Assembly: GCA_965229765.1 (NCBI GenBank)
Contig: CBDDJT010000002.1
Coordinates: forward strand, 806,001 to 870,000
Source of the DNA: ASV31 sp965229765
GTDB lineage: Bacteria > Pseudomonadota > Alphaproteobacteria > Rhodobacterales > Rhodobacteraceae
Direction: 5' to 3'
Length of the DNA: 64,000 bases
In this document: in pieces, positions 7,927 to 15,108 of the stretch
Layout of the letters: the number at the start of each line of letters is the position of its first letter
Position numbering within the stretch: the first letter of the stretch is position 1
Translations under genes and position numbers: made by a program
Notes under the pieces: generated by a model
What the model saw: only the letters and a program-made list of their open reading frames with translations
Told to the model about the DNA's origin: nothing
Databases searched by the model: none

Positions 7927-8390
7927 CCGACCGGCGCGCCCTGCAGCGGTCGATCCACGCCGCCTGCCGCGATCTGGGCTTCGACGAGGACGGGCGGCGC
8001 GACATCCAGCGCGCGCTGACCGGCAAGGACAGCCAGCGCGACATGACCGACGACGAGCTGGCGCGGGTGGTGGCGCATCTGCGCACGGTCAACCGGGCGG
8101 CGCGGCCGAAGGGGCAATTCCGCCACCCGGTCGCGCCGCGCGCCGACCTGCGCCTGGTCCACGTCCTGTGGGGCAAGCTGAGCCGCGCGGGCAAGGTCCG
8201 GGTGCGTGGGCGCAAGGGGCTGAACGCCTTCGTTCGCGCCCGGTTCGAGAAGAGCTGGGGGTCGGTCCCGCTTGACATCGACGCGCTGCGCGACTGGGAG
8301 AAGATCGACGCCGTGATCCAGGCGCTGATGCAGTGGTGCGACCGCGAAGGGATCGAGGTGGACCCGATCGAGGCGGGGCATCGGCGATGA
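7923..8390 (+). CDS. GemA-family regulatory protein (Mu gp16-like)
   Basis: 155 aa. Central features are DDELARVVAHLRTVNRAA and the C-terminal VLWGKLSRAGKVRVRGRKGLNAFVRARFEKSWG, the conserved core of GemA/gp16 proteins (DUF1018). In Mu, GemA alters host gene expression and DNA supercoiling; the mechanism is not settled. Start is the ATG of an ATGA overlap. Its place near the end of the early operon, two genes ahead of the Mor-type activator, follows Mu. Confidence 0.85.
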   Translation: MTDRRALQRSIHAACRDLGFDEDGRRDIQRALTGKDSQRDMTDDELARVVAHLRTVNRAARPKGQFRHPVAPRADLRLVHVLWGKLSRAGKVRVRGRKGLNAFVRARFEKSWGSVPLDIDALRDWEKIDAVIQALMQWCDREGIEVDPIEAGHRR

Positions 8391-8644
8391 AGAAGCCCGT
8401 CTGCGAGATCAGCGATCACGCGCTTCTGCGCTACCTTGAACGGGTGCTTCAAGTGGACGTTGAAGCGCACCGCCGCATCCTCGGCGCGCGCTGCGACCGG
8501 GCGGCGCGCGAGGGCGCCAGCTCGGTTGTGGTGGCCGGCATCCGCTACGTGATCGACTGCGACGTGGTGGTGACCTGCTACAAGGTCCACCGCCCCGATC
8601 CGCGCAAGGGACGGCGCCGCGGCCGCGCGCCGGCCGAGGAATGA
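8387..8644 (+). CDS. Small phage protein, unknown function
   Basis: 85 aa: ISDHALLRYLERVLQVDVEAHRRIL, then GASSVVVAGIRYVIDCDVVVTCYKVHRPDPRKGRRRGRAP. The 'HALLRYLERV...' followed by a short beta-strand pair ending 'VVTCY' is a recurrent small phage family sometimes placed next to mor-like genes; I know no demonstrated function. Very basic C-terminus. Overlaps both neighbours by four bases. Confidence 0.62.
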   Translation: MKKPVCEISDHALLRYLERVLQVDVEAHRRILGARCDRAAREGASSVVVAGIRYVIDCDVVVTCYKVHRPDPRKGRRRGRAPAEE

Positions 8645-9027
8645 CGGCGCTGTCGGGCCTGGCCGCGCGGATAGAGGAGGCGATCGGCCTCGACGCGACC
8701 GTGCGCCTGCTGCGCGCCAAGGGCGGGCTGGAAATCTACATCCCCGAGCGGGTGGACGGATCGGCCCTGGCCGAGCTGATCGGCACCGAGGCGGCCGACG
8801 CGCTGCGCGACGCCTTCGGCCCCGGCAAGATGCGCCTGCCCGCGGGCACGTTCCGCGGCGAGGGCGCGCGGCGCGCGAGGGCGATGGCGATGCTGAAAGA
8901 GGGCCGCTCGCTGGCCCAGGTGGCCGAGGCCTGCGACCTGACGCTGAACACCGTGCAGCGCTATCGCCAGCGGCTGGACCGGGCGGACGCGGACCGCCAG
9001 CCAGAGCTTCCATTTGACAGGTCCTGA
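8641..9027 (+). CDS. Mor/C-family transcription activator
   Basis: 128 aa. The N-terminal half carries the dimerisation-type LEIYIPERVDGSALAELIGTEAADALRDAFG, the C-terminal half an HTH, RSLAQVAEACDLTLNTVQRYRQRL (about residues 90-113). This matches the Mor (middle operon regulator)/C protein family of Mu, which bind dyads upstream of middle and late promoters that lack a good -35 box. It is the last gene before the endolysin. The homologous promoter blocks at about 9061 and 16381 are natural candidates for its targets. Only one Mor/C-type protein is visible, so it may do both jobs. Confidence 0.88.
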   Translation: MTALSGLAARIEEAIGLDATVRLLRAKGGLEIYIPERVDGSALAELIGTEAADALRDAFGPGKMRLPAGTFRGEGARRARAMAMLKEGRSLAQVAEACDLTLNTVQRYRQRLDRADADRQPELPFDRS

Positions 9028-9060
9028 CCCGCTCGGCCATGCTGCCGGCGCGGGCTGATC

Positions 9061-9121
9061 GCCCGCCCCTCCCAACTGCACAGGTCAGTTTCGCGCGCAC
9101 CATCTGCGATTGTCCGGGCAT
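9061..9121 (+). promoter_or_regulatory. Candidate Mor/C-dependent late promoter (Plys equivalent)
   Basis: Within the 115-base gap before the endolysin: AACTGCACAGGT at 9074-9085, then 19 bases, then TGCGATTGTCCGGGCAT at 9105-9121. The same arrangement with the same 19-base spacing recurs in front of protease I (16392-16440). No good -35 hexamer is visible, as in activator-dependent Mu promoters; TGCGATTGT could hold an extended -10. The shared block continues into CGCCCCGAGA. Promoter function is inference. Confidence 0.6.
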
Positions 9122-9142
9122 CGCCCCGAGAGGATCGCCCCC

Positions 9143-9808
9143 ATGCGCCATGTCGACGAAATCATCGTTCACTGTTCCGACACGCCCCCGGGCTGGATGG
9201 CCGACGCCAGCGTCGAGGCCCAGCGCGACGAGATCACGCGCTGGCACGTCGAGGAGCGCGGCTGGAAGGGCAACGGCTATCACTACATCATCGGACGGAG
9301 CGGAGAGGGCGCGATCGGACGCGACCTCGACCAGGACGGCAACCCGTGGGAAGAGATCGCCGCGCATGTCGCCGGGCGCAACGCGCGGTCGATCGGCATC
9401 TGCCTGATCGGCGGCAAGGGCAGCACCGCCATCGACGCCTTTGGCGACCATTTCACGCCCGCCCAGGACGCGGCCCTGCGCGACCTGATCGACCGGCTGA
9501 TGGAGCAGTTCCCGACCATCACGAAGGTCAGCGGCCACAACGACTATGCCGCCAAGGCCTGCCCCGGCTTCAAGGTGGACCGCTGGCTCGACCAGAAGCC
9601 GCCGCGCCGCGAGACGCCGATGCAGTCCTCGACCCAGCGGGCGGTCGTCGCCGGCCAGGTCGGCAACGCGGTCAGCGCCTGGCAGGTGATCCCCCAGCTC
9701 GACGGCACGGCGCAGGTCATCGCCATCTGCGCCTTCGTCGCTGTGGGCGCCGCGCTGTTGTGGATCGCGCGCGAGCGGAACCGCAAGTGGATGGCGGGCG
9801 ACCGCTGA
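9143..9808 (+). CDS. Endolysin, N-acetylmuramoyl-L-alanine amidase with C-terminal membrane segment
   Basis: 221 aa. Amidase_2/PGRP domain at residues 1-150 cleaves the amide bond between MurNAc and the peptide stem. Zinc ligands by pattern are H10 (VHCSDTP), H132 (SGHND) and C140 (KACPGF), with GYHYII in between. Residues about 190-212 (VIAICAFVAVGAALLWIA) form one membrane helix with a basic tail, so the enzyme may stay tethered to the inner membrane until lysis; no N-terminal signal is visible. The ATG at 9143 has GAGAGG upstream. First gene after the candidate late promoter, like Mu lys. Confidence 0.92.
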   Translation: MRHVDEIIVHCSDTPPGWMADASVEAQRDEITRWHVEERGWKGNGYHYIIGRSGEGAIGRDLDQDGNPWEEIAAHVAGRNARSIGICLIGGKGSTAIDAFGDHFTPAQDAALRDLIDRLMEQFPTITKVSGHNDYAAKACPGFKVDRWLDQKPPRRETPMQSSTQRAVVAGQVGNAVSAWQVIPQLDGTAQVIAICAFVAVGAALLWIARERNRKWMAGDR

Positions 9809-10032
9809 TGTGGTCCTGGCTGCCCTCGCGCGCGGCGATCTGGGCCGGGCTGGCGGCGCTGGCCGCCGCCGCGCTGGCCTGGCTGCGCAGCGACGCGGCG
9901 CGGGACGCGCGACGGGACACCGAGCAGGAGGGCCGGAAGGATGCCGAGGACATTCGCGATCGTGTCGATGCCGCTGGCCGCGATCATGCTGCAGGCGTGC
10001 GGCCTTTCGGCGACGCGGGCTGGCGTGACTGA
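9808..10032 (+). CDS. Probable i-spanin (Rz-like)
   Basis: 74 aa. One N-terminal membrane helix (AAIWAGLAALAAAALAWL) followed by a charged periplasmic helix (DAARDARRDTEQEGRKDAEDIRDRVD). That is the Rz layout: inner-membrane anchor plus coiled coil. It overlaps the endolysin by one base and contains, in another frame, the start of a lipoprotein gene, the classical nested Rz/Rz1 arrangement. Shorter than most Rz proteins, so the call rests on topology and position rather than sequence similarity. Confidence 0.62.
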   Translation: MWSWLPSRAAIWAGLAALAAAALAWLRSDAARDARRDTEQEGRKDAEDIRDRVDAAGRDHAAGVRPFGDAGWRD

Positions 10033-10186
10033 TGGCGCGCCCGTCGCGGCCGAGCTGTGCCGGTCCTGGGGCGACAGCCTGCCGACCCGCTCGCGCGCCG
10101 ACACGCCGCAGACCGCCGACGAGATCGGCCTGGCCTACGCCAGCTTCGCCGCGGCCTGCCCGGCCTGGACCCACCTGATCCCCTGA
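9941..10186 (+). CDS. Probable o-spanin lipoprotein (Rz1-like), nested start
   Basis: 81 aa, starting inside the i-spanin gene in a different frame and running past its end. N-terminus MPRTFAIVSMPLAAIMLQACGLSATRA is a signal peptide with a cysteine in lipobox position (LQAC; the -2 Gln is unusual). The mature part is short and contains a second pair of cysteines. Position, nested start and lipoprotein signal fit an outer-membrane spanin partner. No sequence family recognised. Confidence 0.6.
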   Translation: MPRTFAIVSMPLAAIMLQACGLSATRAGVTDGAPVAAELCRSWGDSLPTRSRADTPQTADEIGLAYASFAAACPAWTHLIP

Positions 10187-10202
10187 CCGAAAGGACCCCG
10201 CC

Positions 10203-10490
10203 ATGATCCGCGCCTTCCTGCTTTCCCTCGCCGCGCTTGTCGCCTGCACTCCGGCCACGGCGCAGATGTCCTGCGCGCCGCACGACCGGATCGTCGCGGG
10301 CCTGGAGCAGAGATACGGCGAGGTGCGGCAGGGCGCCGGGCTGCGGCTGGGCGAGATGATCGAGCTCTGGGCCTCGCCCGAGGGGACCTGGACGCTCGTT
10401 GCGGTGCGCGCCGACGGCCTGGCCTGCATCGTCGCCGACGGCACGGACTGGATGGCCGACGCGCCCGAGGCGAAAGGAGGCGCGCTTTGA
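10203..10490 (+). CDS. Small exported phage protein
   Basis: 95 aa. MIRAFLLSLAALVACTPATAQMS is a signal peptide that could be cleaved after ATA or lipidated at the Cys of LVAC. The mature 70 residues (APHDRIVAGLEQRYGEVRQGAGLRLGEMIELWASPEGTWTLV) are probably periplasmic. Such 'exported, ..G...IELWAS..GTWT' proteins recur in alphaproteobacterial phage genomes near lysis genes. GAAAGGACC precedes the ATG. Confidence 0.65.
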   Translation: MIRAFLLSLAALVACTPATAQMSCAPHDRIVAGLEQRYGEVRQGAGLRLGEMIELWASPEGTWTLVAVRADGLACIVADGTDWMADAPEAKGGAL

Positions 10491-10855
10491 ACCCGGACAT
10501 CCTGAAGGTGATCTTCGACGGTGCCGCGCTGCTGTTGTCCATCGTGGCGCTGGTCACGGCGGGCTTCGCCAGCCGGCGCAAGGGGATCGAGGCGCGGTTC
10601 TCCAGTATCGAGGCGCGGTTCGCGCAAGGGTCCGAGCGGATGAACGACCAGGCCCGGCGCCTGGACCGGCTGGAACAGGCCGTCGAGGCGCAGCCCTCGA
10701 CGAACGACCTGCACCGGCTGGAGCTGCAGCTCGCCGGGATGGCGGGCGACCTGAAAAGCGTCGTGGCCGGGCAGGAGGCGACGACAAAGCTGCTGGCCCG
10801 GCTGGAGACCGTGGTCACGCGGCACGAGGACCACCTGCTGGAGGGCAAGCGATGA
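10487..10855 (+). CDS. DUF2730 family protein (Mu gp25-like)
   Basis: 122 aa. Start is TTG at 10487, overlapping the upstream stop as TTGA, with AAAGGAGG at 10474-10480. One N-terminal membrane helix (ILKVIFDGAALLLSIVALVTAGFA) is followed by a long coiled coil with heptads (IEARFSSIEARFAQGSERMNDQARRLDRLEQ). This is the DUF2730 layout found immediately before gp26/gp27 in Mu-like phages. Function unknown. Confidence 0.8.
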   Translation: MNPDILKVIFDGAALLLSIVALVTAGFASRRKGIEARFSSIEARFAQGSERMNDQARRLDRLEQAVEAQPSTNDLHRLELQLAGMAGDLKSVVAGQEATTKLLARLETVVTRHEDHLLEGKR

Positions 10856-11151
10856 ACGACTACGCCGAGGCCGTGCGCCGCCACCGCCGCCTTGCGATCC
10901 TGCGCCACCTGGAGCAGGTGACCGACTACACCTCGAACGCCTCGATCCTGTCGGACGTGCTGCACGGGGTCGGCGTCGCCTCGACCCATTCGCAGATCGT
11001 GACCGAGCTGGCCTGGCTGCAGGAGCAGGGCTTCGTCACCTACGAGGACACCGGCGCCTTCGTCGTGGTCGAGGCCACGCGCCACGGCGTCGAGATCGCG
11101 CGCGGGCTGGCGACCCACCCGGAGATCCAGCGCCCCCGGCCGAGGGGCTGA
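10852..11151 (+). CDS. Mu gp26-like protein, winged-helix fold likely
   Basis: 99 aa. RRLAILRHLEQVTDYTSNASILSDVLHGVGVASTHSQIVTELAWLQEQGFVTYED has the spacing of a winged-helix domain. Relatives in this position (between DUF2730 and DUF3486) are counterparts of Mu gp26. ATGA overlap with the gene before. Role unknown; possibly a DNA-binding partner of packaging. Confidence 0.75.
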   Translation: MNDYAEAVRRHRRLAILRHLEQVTDYTSNASILSDVLHGVGVASTHSQIVTELAWLQEQGFVTYEDTGAFVVVEATRHGVEIARGLATHPEIQRPRPRG

Positions 11152-11155
11152 TCCC

Positions 11156-11695
11156 GTGCCGGTCCCCCGCAAGGTCGATCTTCTGCCGCCCGAGCTGCGC
11201 GGCTGGCTGCAGGAGGAGCTGCGCGCCCGCGGCTTCGGCGACTATGTCGAGCTGAGCGAGGCGCTGAACTTCCGCCTGGAAGAGGCCGGGCTGGAGCTGC
11301 GCATCGGCAAGTCGGCGCTGCACGCCTACGGCCAGGAGTACCAGGAGTTCGTCAAGTACCAGGAGGAGGCCAGCGCCTGGGCCGCCGGCTGGATGCAGGA
11401 GAACGGGCTGGAGGAAGAGGCCAAGCGCCACAACGTGCTGTTCCAGATGGTCACGACGCTGGCCTTCAAGGTGATGCAGGCGCAGATGACCAAGGGCGGC
11501 GACGAGATCGACCCGAAGGAGCTGCACTTCCTCGGCCGGATGCTGAAAGACGTGATGGCCAGCTCGGGGATGCGCGAGAAGCTGGTCGCGGACGAACGCC
11601 GCGCCGCCGCCGCGCGGCTGGACGCCGCCGTGGCCGAGGGCTCGATCGACGAGGCCGCCGCCCGCCGCGCGCGCGAGATCATGGGGTTCGCATGA
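11156..11695 (+). CDS. DUF3486 protein (Mu gp27-like), probable small terminase subunit
   Basis: 179 aa, GTG start. RKVDLLPPELRGWLQEELRARGFGDYVELSEALNFRLEEAGLELRIGKSALHAYGQEYQ is the N-terminal DUF3486 signature; the C-terminal half is helical and rich in Ala/Arg/Glu. In Mu, gp27 lies immediately before the large terminase gp28 and is proposed to be the small subunit that recognises pac. The same order is kept here. Confidence 0.85.
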   Translation: MPVPRKVDLLPPELRGWLQEELRARGFGDYVELSEALNFRLEEAGLELRIGKSALHAYGQEYQEFVKYQEEASAWAAGWMQENGLEEEAKRHNVLFQMVTTLAFKVMQAQMTKGGDEIDPKELHFLGRMLKDVMASSGMREKLVADERRAAAARLDAAVAEGSIDEAAARRAREIMGFA

Positions 11696-11883
11696 GCGCG
11701 GACGACATGTCGATCGGCGCGGCCGTCCTGGTCGGCGACGCGAACTGGCGGGGCGCGGGCTGGCGCACGCGGCTGCGCGCGATCCTGGGCGGACGGTGGC
11801 GGTTCGTCACGCACCTGGACCGGCGGTTCTGGCTGGTGTTCTGGCGCGGCCAGCCGTTCCTGGTCTGGGTCGGGGAGGCGTGA
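11692..11883 (+). CDS. Small phage protein, unknown function
   Basis: 63 aa, ATGA overlap with the gene before and stop overlapping the terminase start. Sequence rich in Arg and Trp (WRGAGWRTRLRAILGGRWRFVTHLDRRFWLVFWRGQPFLVWVGEA). An extra gene not present between gp27 and gp28 in Mu itself. No motif. Confidence 0.55.
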   Translation: MSADDMSIGAAVLVGDANWRGAGWRTRLRAILGGRWRFVTHLDRRFWLVFWRGQPFLVWVGEA

Positions 11884-13316
11884 TGACCGTCAAGCCCGTC
11901 ATCAAGTGGCTGCCCTACCAGCGCGCCTGGATCGAGGACGACAGCCGGTTCAAGATCGGGATGATGACCCGGCGGGGCGGCAAGACCTACGGCACGATGG
12001 GCGAGGTCGCCAAGGACTGCATCGACCACGAGATCGCCCGGCAGAAGACGCGCTGGACGATCCTGTCGCGGTCCGAGCGCACCGCCGTCGAGGCGATGGA
12101 CGACGCGCTGAAGCCGATGATCCGCGCCTACTACGAGGTCTACAAGACGCTGCGCAACGCGGGCGCGCCCGAGTTCGACGAAAGCGCCTTCACCGATCCG
12201 GGCTACGAGCGCGAGGTCGTCGCGGACAGCGGAAGGGTGTTCGTCGAGCGGGTGCCCGAGGCGACCTATCGCCAGCTCGACGTGCGGTTTCCGGGCGGAT
12301 CGCGGATCACGGCGCTGTCGGCCAGCCCCGGCGCGGCGCGCGGCTTCGGCGGCAACCTGGTGCTGGACGAGTTCGCGTTCCACCGCGACAGCCGCCTGAT
12401 CTGGGCGGCGGCGATGCCGGTGGCCGCGCGCGGCGGGCACAAGGTCCGCGCGATCAGCACGCCCAACGGGCGCGGTAACAAGTTCCACGAGGTGATGACC
12501 GCCGAGACCGGCGAGTGGTCGCGCCATGTCGTCGACATCTACACCGCCGTCGAACAGGGCCTCGACATCGACATCGCGGAGCTGCGTGCCGCCATCGCGG
12601 ACGAGGATGTCTGGGCGCAGGAGTTCGAGCTGAAGTGGGCCGACGCCTCCAGCGCCTGGCTCGACTACGAGCTGATCGTCGCCTGCGAGGCCGAGACGGC
12701 GGGCCAGCCGCGCTTCTACCGGGGCGGGCCGTGCTTTGTCGGCGTGGACATCGCGGCGCGCAACGACCTGTTCGTGATCTGGGTGGACGAGGAGGTGGCG
12801 GGCCAGCTCGTCACGCGCGAGGTGGTCGCCGAGCGCAACGTCAGCTTCCAGCGCCAGGCCGACCTGCTGGCCGGCGTCTTCGACCGCTACCGGGTGGTGC
12901 GCTGCGCGATGGACCAGACCGGCATGGGCGAGAAGCCGGTGGAGGACGCGCAGCGCGCGCACGGGCAGGACCGCGTCGAGGGCGTGCTGTTCTCGGTCGC
13001 GACCAAGCTGGCCCTGGCGACCGAGCTGAAGGCCCGGATGCAGGACCGGCGCAAGCTGATCCCGGCGGGCGACCCGCTGATGCGCGCGGACCTGCACGCC
13101 GTCAAGAGCGTCGTCGGCCCGACCGGCCTGCGGCGCCTGGTGGCCGACGGCGAGACGGACGGCCACGCCGACCGGTTCTGGGCCGCGGCGCTGGCGGCCT
13201 CGGCCGCGGTGAGCGAGTACCAGCCGCTGAGCTACCGGCCCGTGCGCCGGGGCGACGACATCGACCGCGCGATCCGCCTGACCGGCGGGTTCGGCGCCGG
13301 CAAGGGAGTTTGGTGA
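11883..13316 (+). CDS. Terminase large subunit (Mu gp28-like)
   Basis: 477 aa. ATPase motor and nuclease for headful DNA packaging. Walker A variant TRRGGKT at residues about 29-35, Walker B LVLDEF at about 160-165, coupling motif ISTPNGRGNKF at about 193. The C-terminal nuclease half begins near FVGVDIAARND (about 283) and includes RCAMDQTGMGEKP and the late acidic region. ATG at 11883 overlaps the previous stop. Next gene is the portal. Confidence 0.93.
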   Translation: MTVKPVIKWLPYQRAWIEDDSRFKIGMMTRRGGKTYGTMGEVAKDCIDHEIARQKTRWTILSRSERTAVEAMDDALKPMIRAYYEVYKTLRNAGAPEFDESAFTDPGYEREVVADSGRVFVERVPEATYRQLDVRFPGGSRITALSASPGAARGFGGNLVLDEFAFHRDSRLIWAAAMPVAARGGHKVRAISTPNGRGNKFHEVMTAETGEWSRHVVDIYTAVEQGLDIDIAELRAAIADEDVWAQEFELKWADASSAWLDYELIVACEAETAGQPRFYRGGPCFVGVDIAARNDLFVIWVDEEVAGQLVTREVVAERNVSFQRQADLLAGVFDRYRVVRCAMDQTGMGEKPVEDAQRAHGQDRVEGVLFSVATKLALATELKARMQDRRKLIPAGDPLMRADLHAVKSVVGPTGLRRLVADGETDGHADRFWAAALAASAAVSEYQPLSYRPVRRGDDIDRAIRLTGGFGAGKGVW

Positions 13317-14839
13317 TGGCGCTGATCGACCAGTACGGCCGCCCGGTGCGGCGGCAGGAGCTGATCCGCCCGCAGGCGGAACCGGGGATCACCAGCGTGC
13401 GGCAGGCCTTCGCCGCGACGGTGGCCAGCGGCCTGACCCCGCAGAAGCTGGCGGGCATCCTGCGCGCCTGCGACGAGGGCGACATCGACGCCTTCATGAC
13501 GCTGGCCGAGGAGATGGAGGAGCGCGACCCGCACTACGCCTCGGTCCTGGGTGTGCGCAAGCGCGCGGTCAGCGGGGTCTCGCCGCAGGTCGTGGCCGCG
13601 TCCGAGGCCGCCCGCGACCAGGAGATCGCCAACGCCGTGCGCGACCACATCGCCGAGCACGACGGGTTCGCCGACCTGGTCGAGGATGCGCTGGACGCGG
13701 TCGGCAAGGGCTTTGCGGTGGTCGAGATCGACTGGCAGCGCGACGCGCGCCGCTGGTGGCCGCGCGGCTTCGACTGGCGCAGCCAGCGGTTCTTCCGCTT
13801 CGACCGCGAGACGCTGACCGAGATCCGGCTGCTGGACGCGGCCGACCTGGTCGAGGGCACGCCGCTGGCGCCGTTCAAGTTCATCGTCCACCGCGCCCGC
13901 CTGAAATCCGGGCTGACCTTCCGCGGCGGCGTCGCGCGGGTGGTCGCGTTCAACTGGATGTGCAAGGCCTACACGCTGAAGGACTGGGTGGCCTTCATCG
14001 AGACCTACGGCCTCCCGCTGCGCGTCGGCAAGTACGGCCCGCAGGCCACGAAAGAGGACGTGGACACGCTGTTCCGGGCGGTGGCCAACATCGGCACCGA
14101 CGCGGCGGCCGTGATCCCCGAGAGCATGAAGCTCGAATTCGTCGAGATGCAGAAGGGCGGCGGCGGCGACAGCATCTTCGAGACGCTGGCGCGCTGGGCG
14201 GACGAGCAGACCTCCAAGGCCGTCCTCGGCCAGACGATGACTAGCGACAACGGCAGCTCGATGGCGCAGGCCGAGGTTCACAACGAGGTGCGCCACGACA
14301 TCGCCGCGGCCGACGCGCGCGCGGTGGCGGGCACGCTGAACCGCGACCTGGTGCGGCCCTTCGTGGACCTGAACTTCGGCGTGCAGCGGGACTATCCCAA
14401 GCTGGTCATCCCGATCGCCGAGCCCGAGGACCTGGACCTGATCATGAAGAACGCGCTGCGCGCCTCGGCGATGGGCGTGCGCTTCAGCGCGGCAGAGGTG
14501 CGGGCGAAGATCGGGTTCTCGGACCCCGAAGAGGGCGACGAGCTGACCGGGGTCGGCGCGGCCGCGGGCGGCGGCGACGTGGCGATGAACCGCGCGGACG
14601 ATCCCGCGCCGCCCGACCCGGTGGACGAGATCGAGGCCGAGCTGGCCGACGAATGGGCCGAGGCGGGCGCGGCGTTGGTCGCGCCGGTCGAGGCGGCGAT
14701 CGCCGGGGCGACGGACTGGCAGGACGCCCTGGCGCGGCTGGAGGCGATCCGCCCCGGCGAGGGCACCGGCCCGATGATCGAGGCGCTGGTCAAGGGCATG
14801 TTCGCGATGCGCGGCGTGGGGGACCAGCGGGATGGGTGA
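13316..14839 (+). CDS. Portal protein, DUF935 (Mu gp29-like)
   Basis: 507 aa. Dodecameric portal through which DNA enters and leaves the head. DUF935 markers: EEMEERDPHYASVLGVRKRAVSG at about 62-85, WQRDARRWWPRGFDWRSQRFFRF, FNWMCKAYTLKDWVAFIETYGLPLRVGKY (about 212-240), VLGQTMTSDNGSSMAQAEVHNEVRHDI (about 303-330). C-terminal 80 residues are acidic and Ala/Pro-rich. ATG overlaps the terminase stop; the last bases overlap an alternative upstream start of the next gene. Confidence 0.93.
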   Translation: MALIDQYGRPVRRQELIRPQAEPGITSVRQAFAATVASGLTPQKLAGILRACDEGDIDAFMTLAEEMEERDPHYASVLGVRKRAVSGVSPQVVAASEAARDQEIANAVRDHIAEHDGFADLVEDALDAVGKGFAVVEIDWQRDARRWWPRGFDWRSQRFFRFDRETLTEIRLLDAADLVEGTPLAPFKFIVHRARLKSGLTFRGGVARVVAFNWMCKAYTLKDWVAFIETYGLPLRVGKYGPQATKEDVDTLFRAVANIGTDAAAVIPESMKLEFVEMQKGGGGDSIFETLARWADEQTSKAVLGQTMTSDNGSSMAQAEVHNEVRHDIAAADARAVAGTLNRDLVRPFVDLNFGVQRDYPKLVIPIAEPEDLDLIMKNALRASAMGVRFSAAEVRAKIGFSDPEEGDELTGVGAAAGGGDVAMNRADDPAPPDPVDEIEAELADEWAEAGAALVAPVEAAIAGATDWQDALARLEAIRPGEGTGPMIEALVKGMFAMRGVGDQRDG

Positions 14840-14849
14840 GGAGAGAGAG

Positions 14850-15107
14850 ATGGCCGACCGGATCGAAAGCACGAACGACGCCCGCGCGGGCAACAGCCCG
14901 GTGCAGCACCAGTACCGGGTGCTGTCGGAAGAGGAGAAGCACATGGTCGCCCAGGTCAAGGACATGGGCGAGGCGTTCGTTGGTGCGCTTCACGCGATCG
15001 GGGGGACGGACCCAGCGGGCGATCGGCAAGCGTCGCGCGATCTGGCGCTGGCGCAGACCCACATTGAAGACGCCGTGATGCGCGCGGTGCGCCACATCAC
15101 CGCCTGA
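14850..15107 (+). CDS. Acb2/Tad1-hairpin-like protein, candidate anti-CBASS cyclic nucleotide sponge
   Basis: 85 aa from the ATG at 14850, chosen for the GGAGAGAG just upstream (an ATG at 14832 is in frame). The core QHQYRVLSEEEKHMVAQVKDMGEAF ... SRDLALAQTHIEDAVMRAVRHIT is two helices joined by a loop and matches my memory of the Acb2/Tad1 hairpin family: the 'H-x-YR-L-(S/T)-x-E-E' start, a Lys 15 residues after the Tyr (Y22, K37) and a final 'RxLxLAxTxxExAxMWAVxxIT' helix. Acb2 proteins sequester cyclic di- and trinucleotides made by CBASS and so block the defence. It is an accessory gene inserted between portal and MuF. No tool check was possible. Confidence 0.75.
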   Translation: MADRIESTNDARAGNSPVQHQYRVLSEEEKHMVAQVKDMGEAFVGALHAIGGTDPAGDRQASRDLALAQTHIEDAVMRAVRHITA

Positions 15108-15108
15108 C

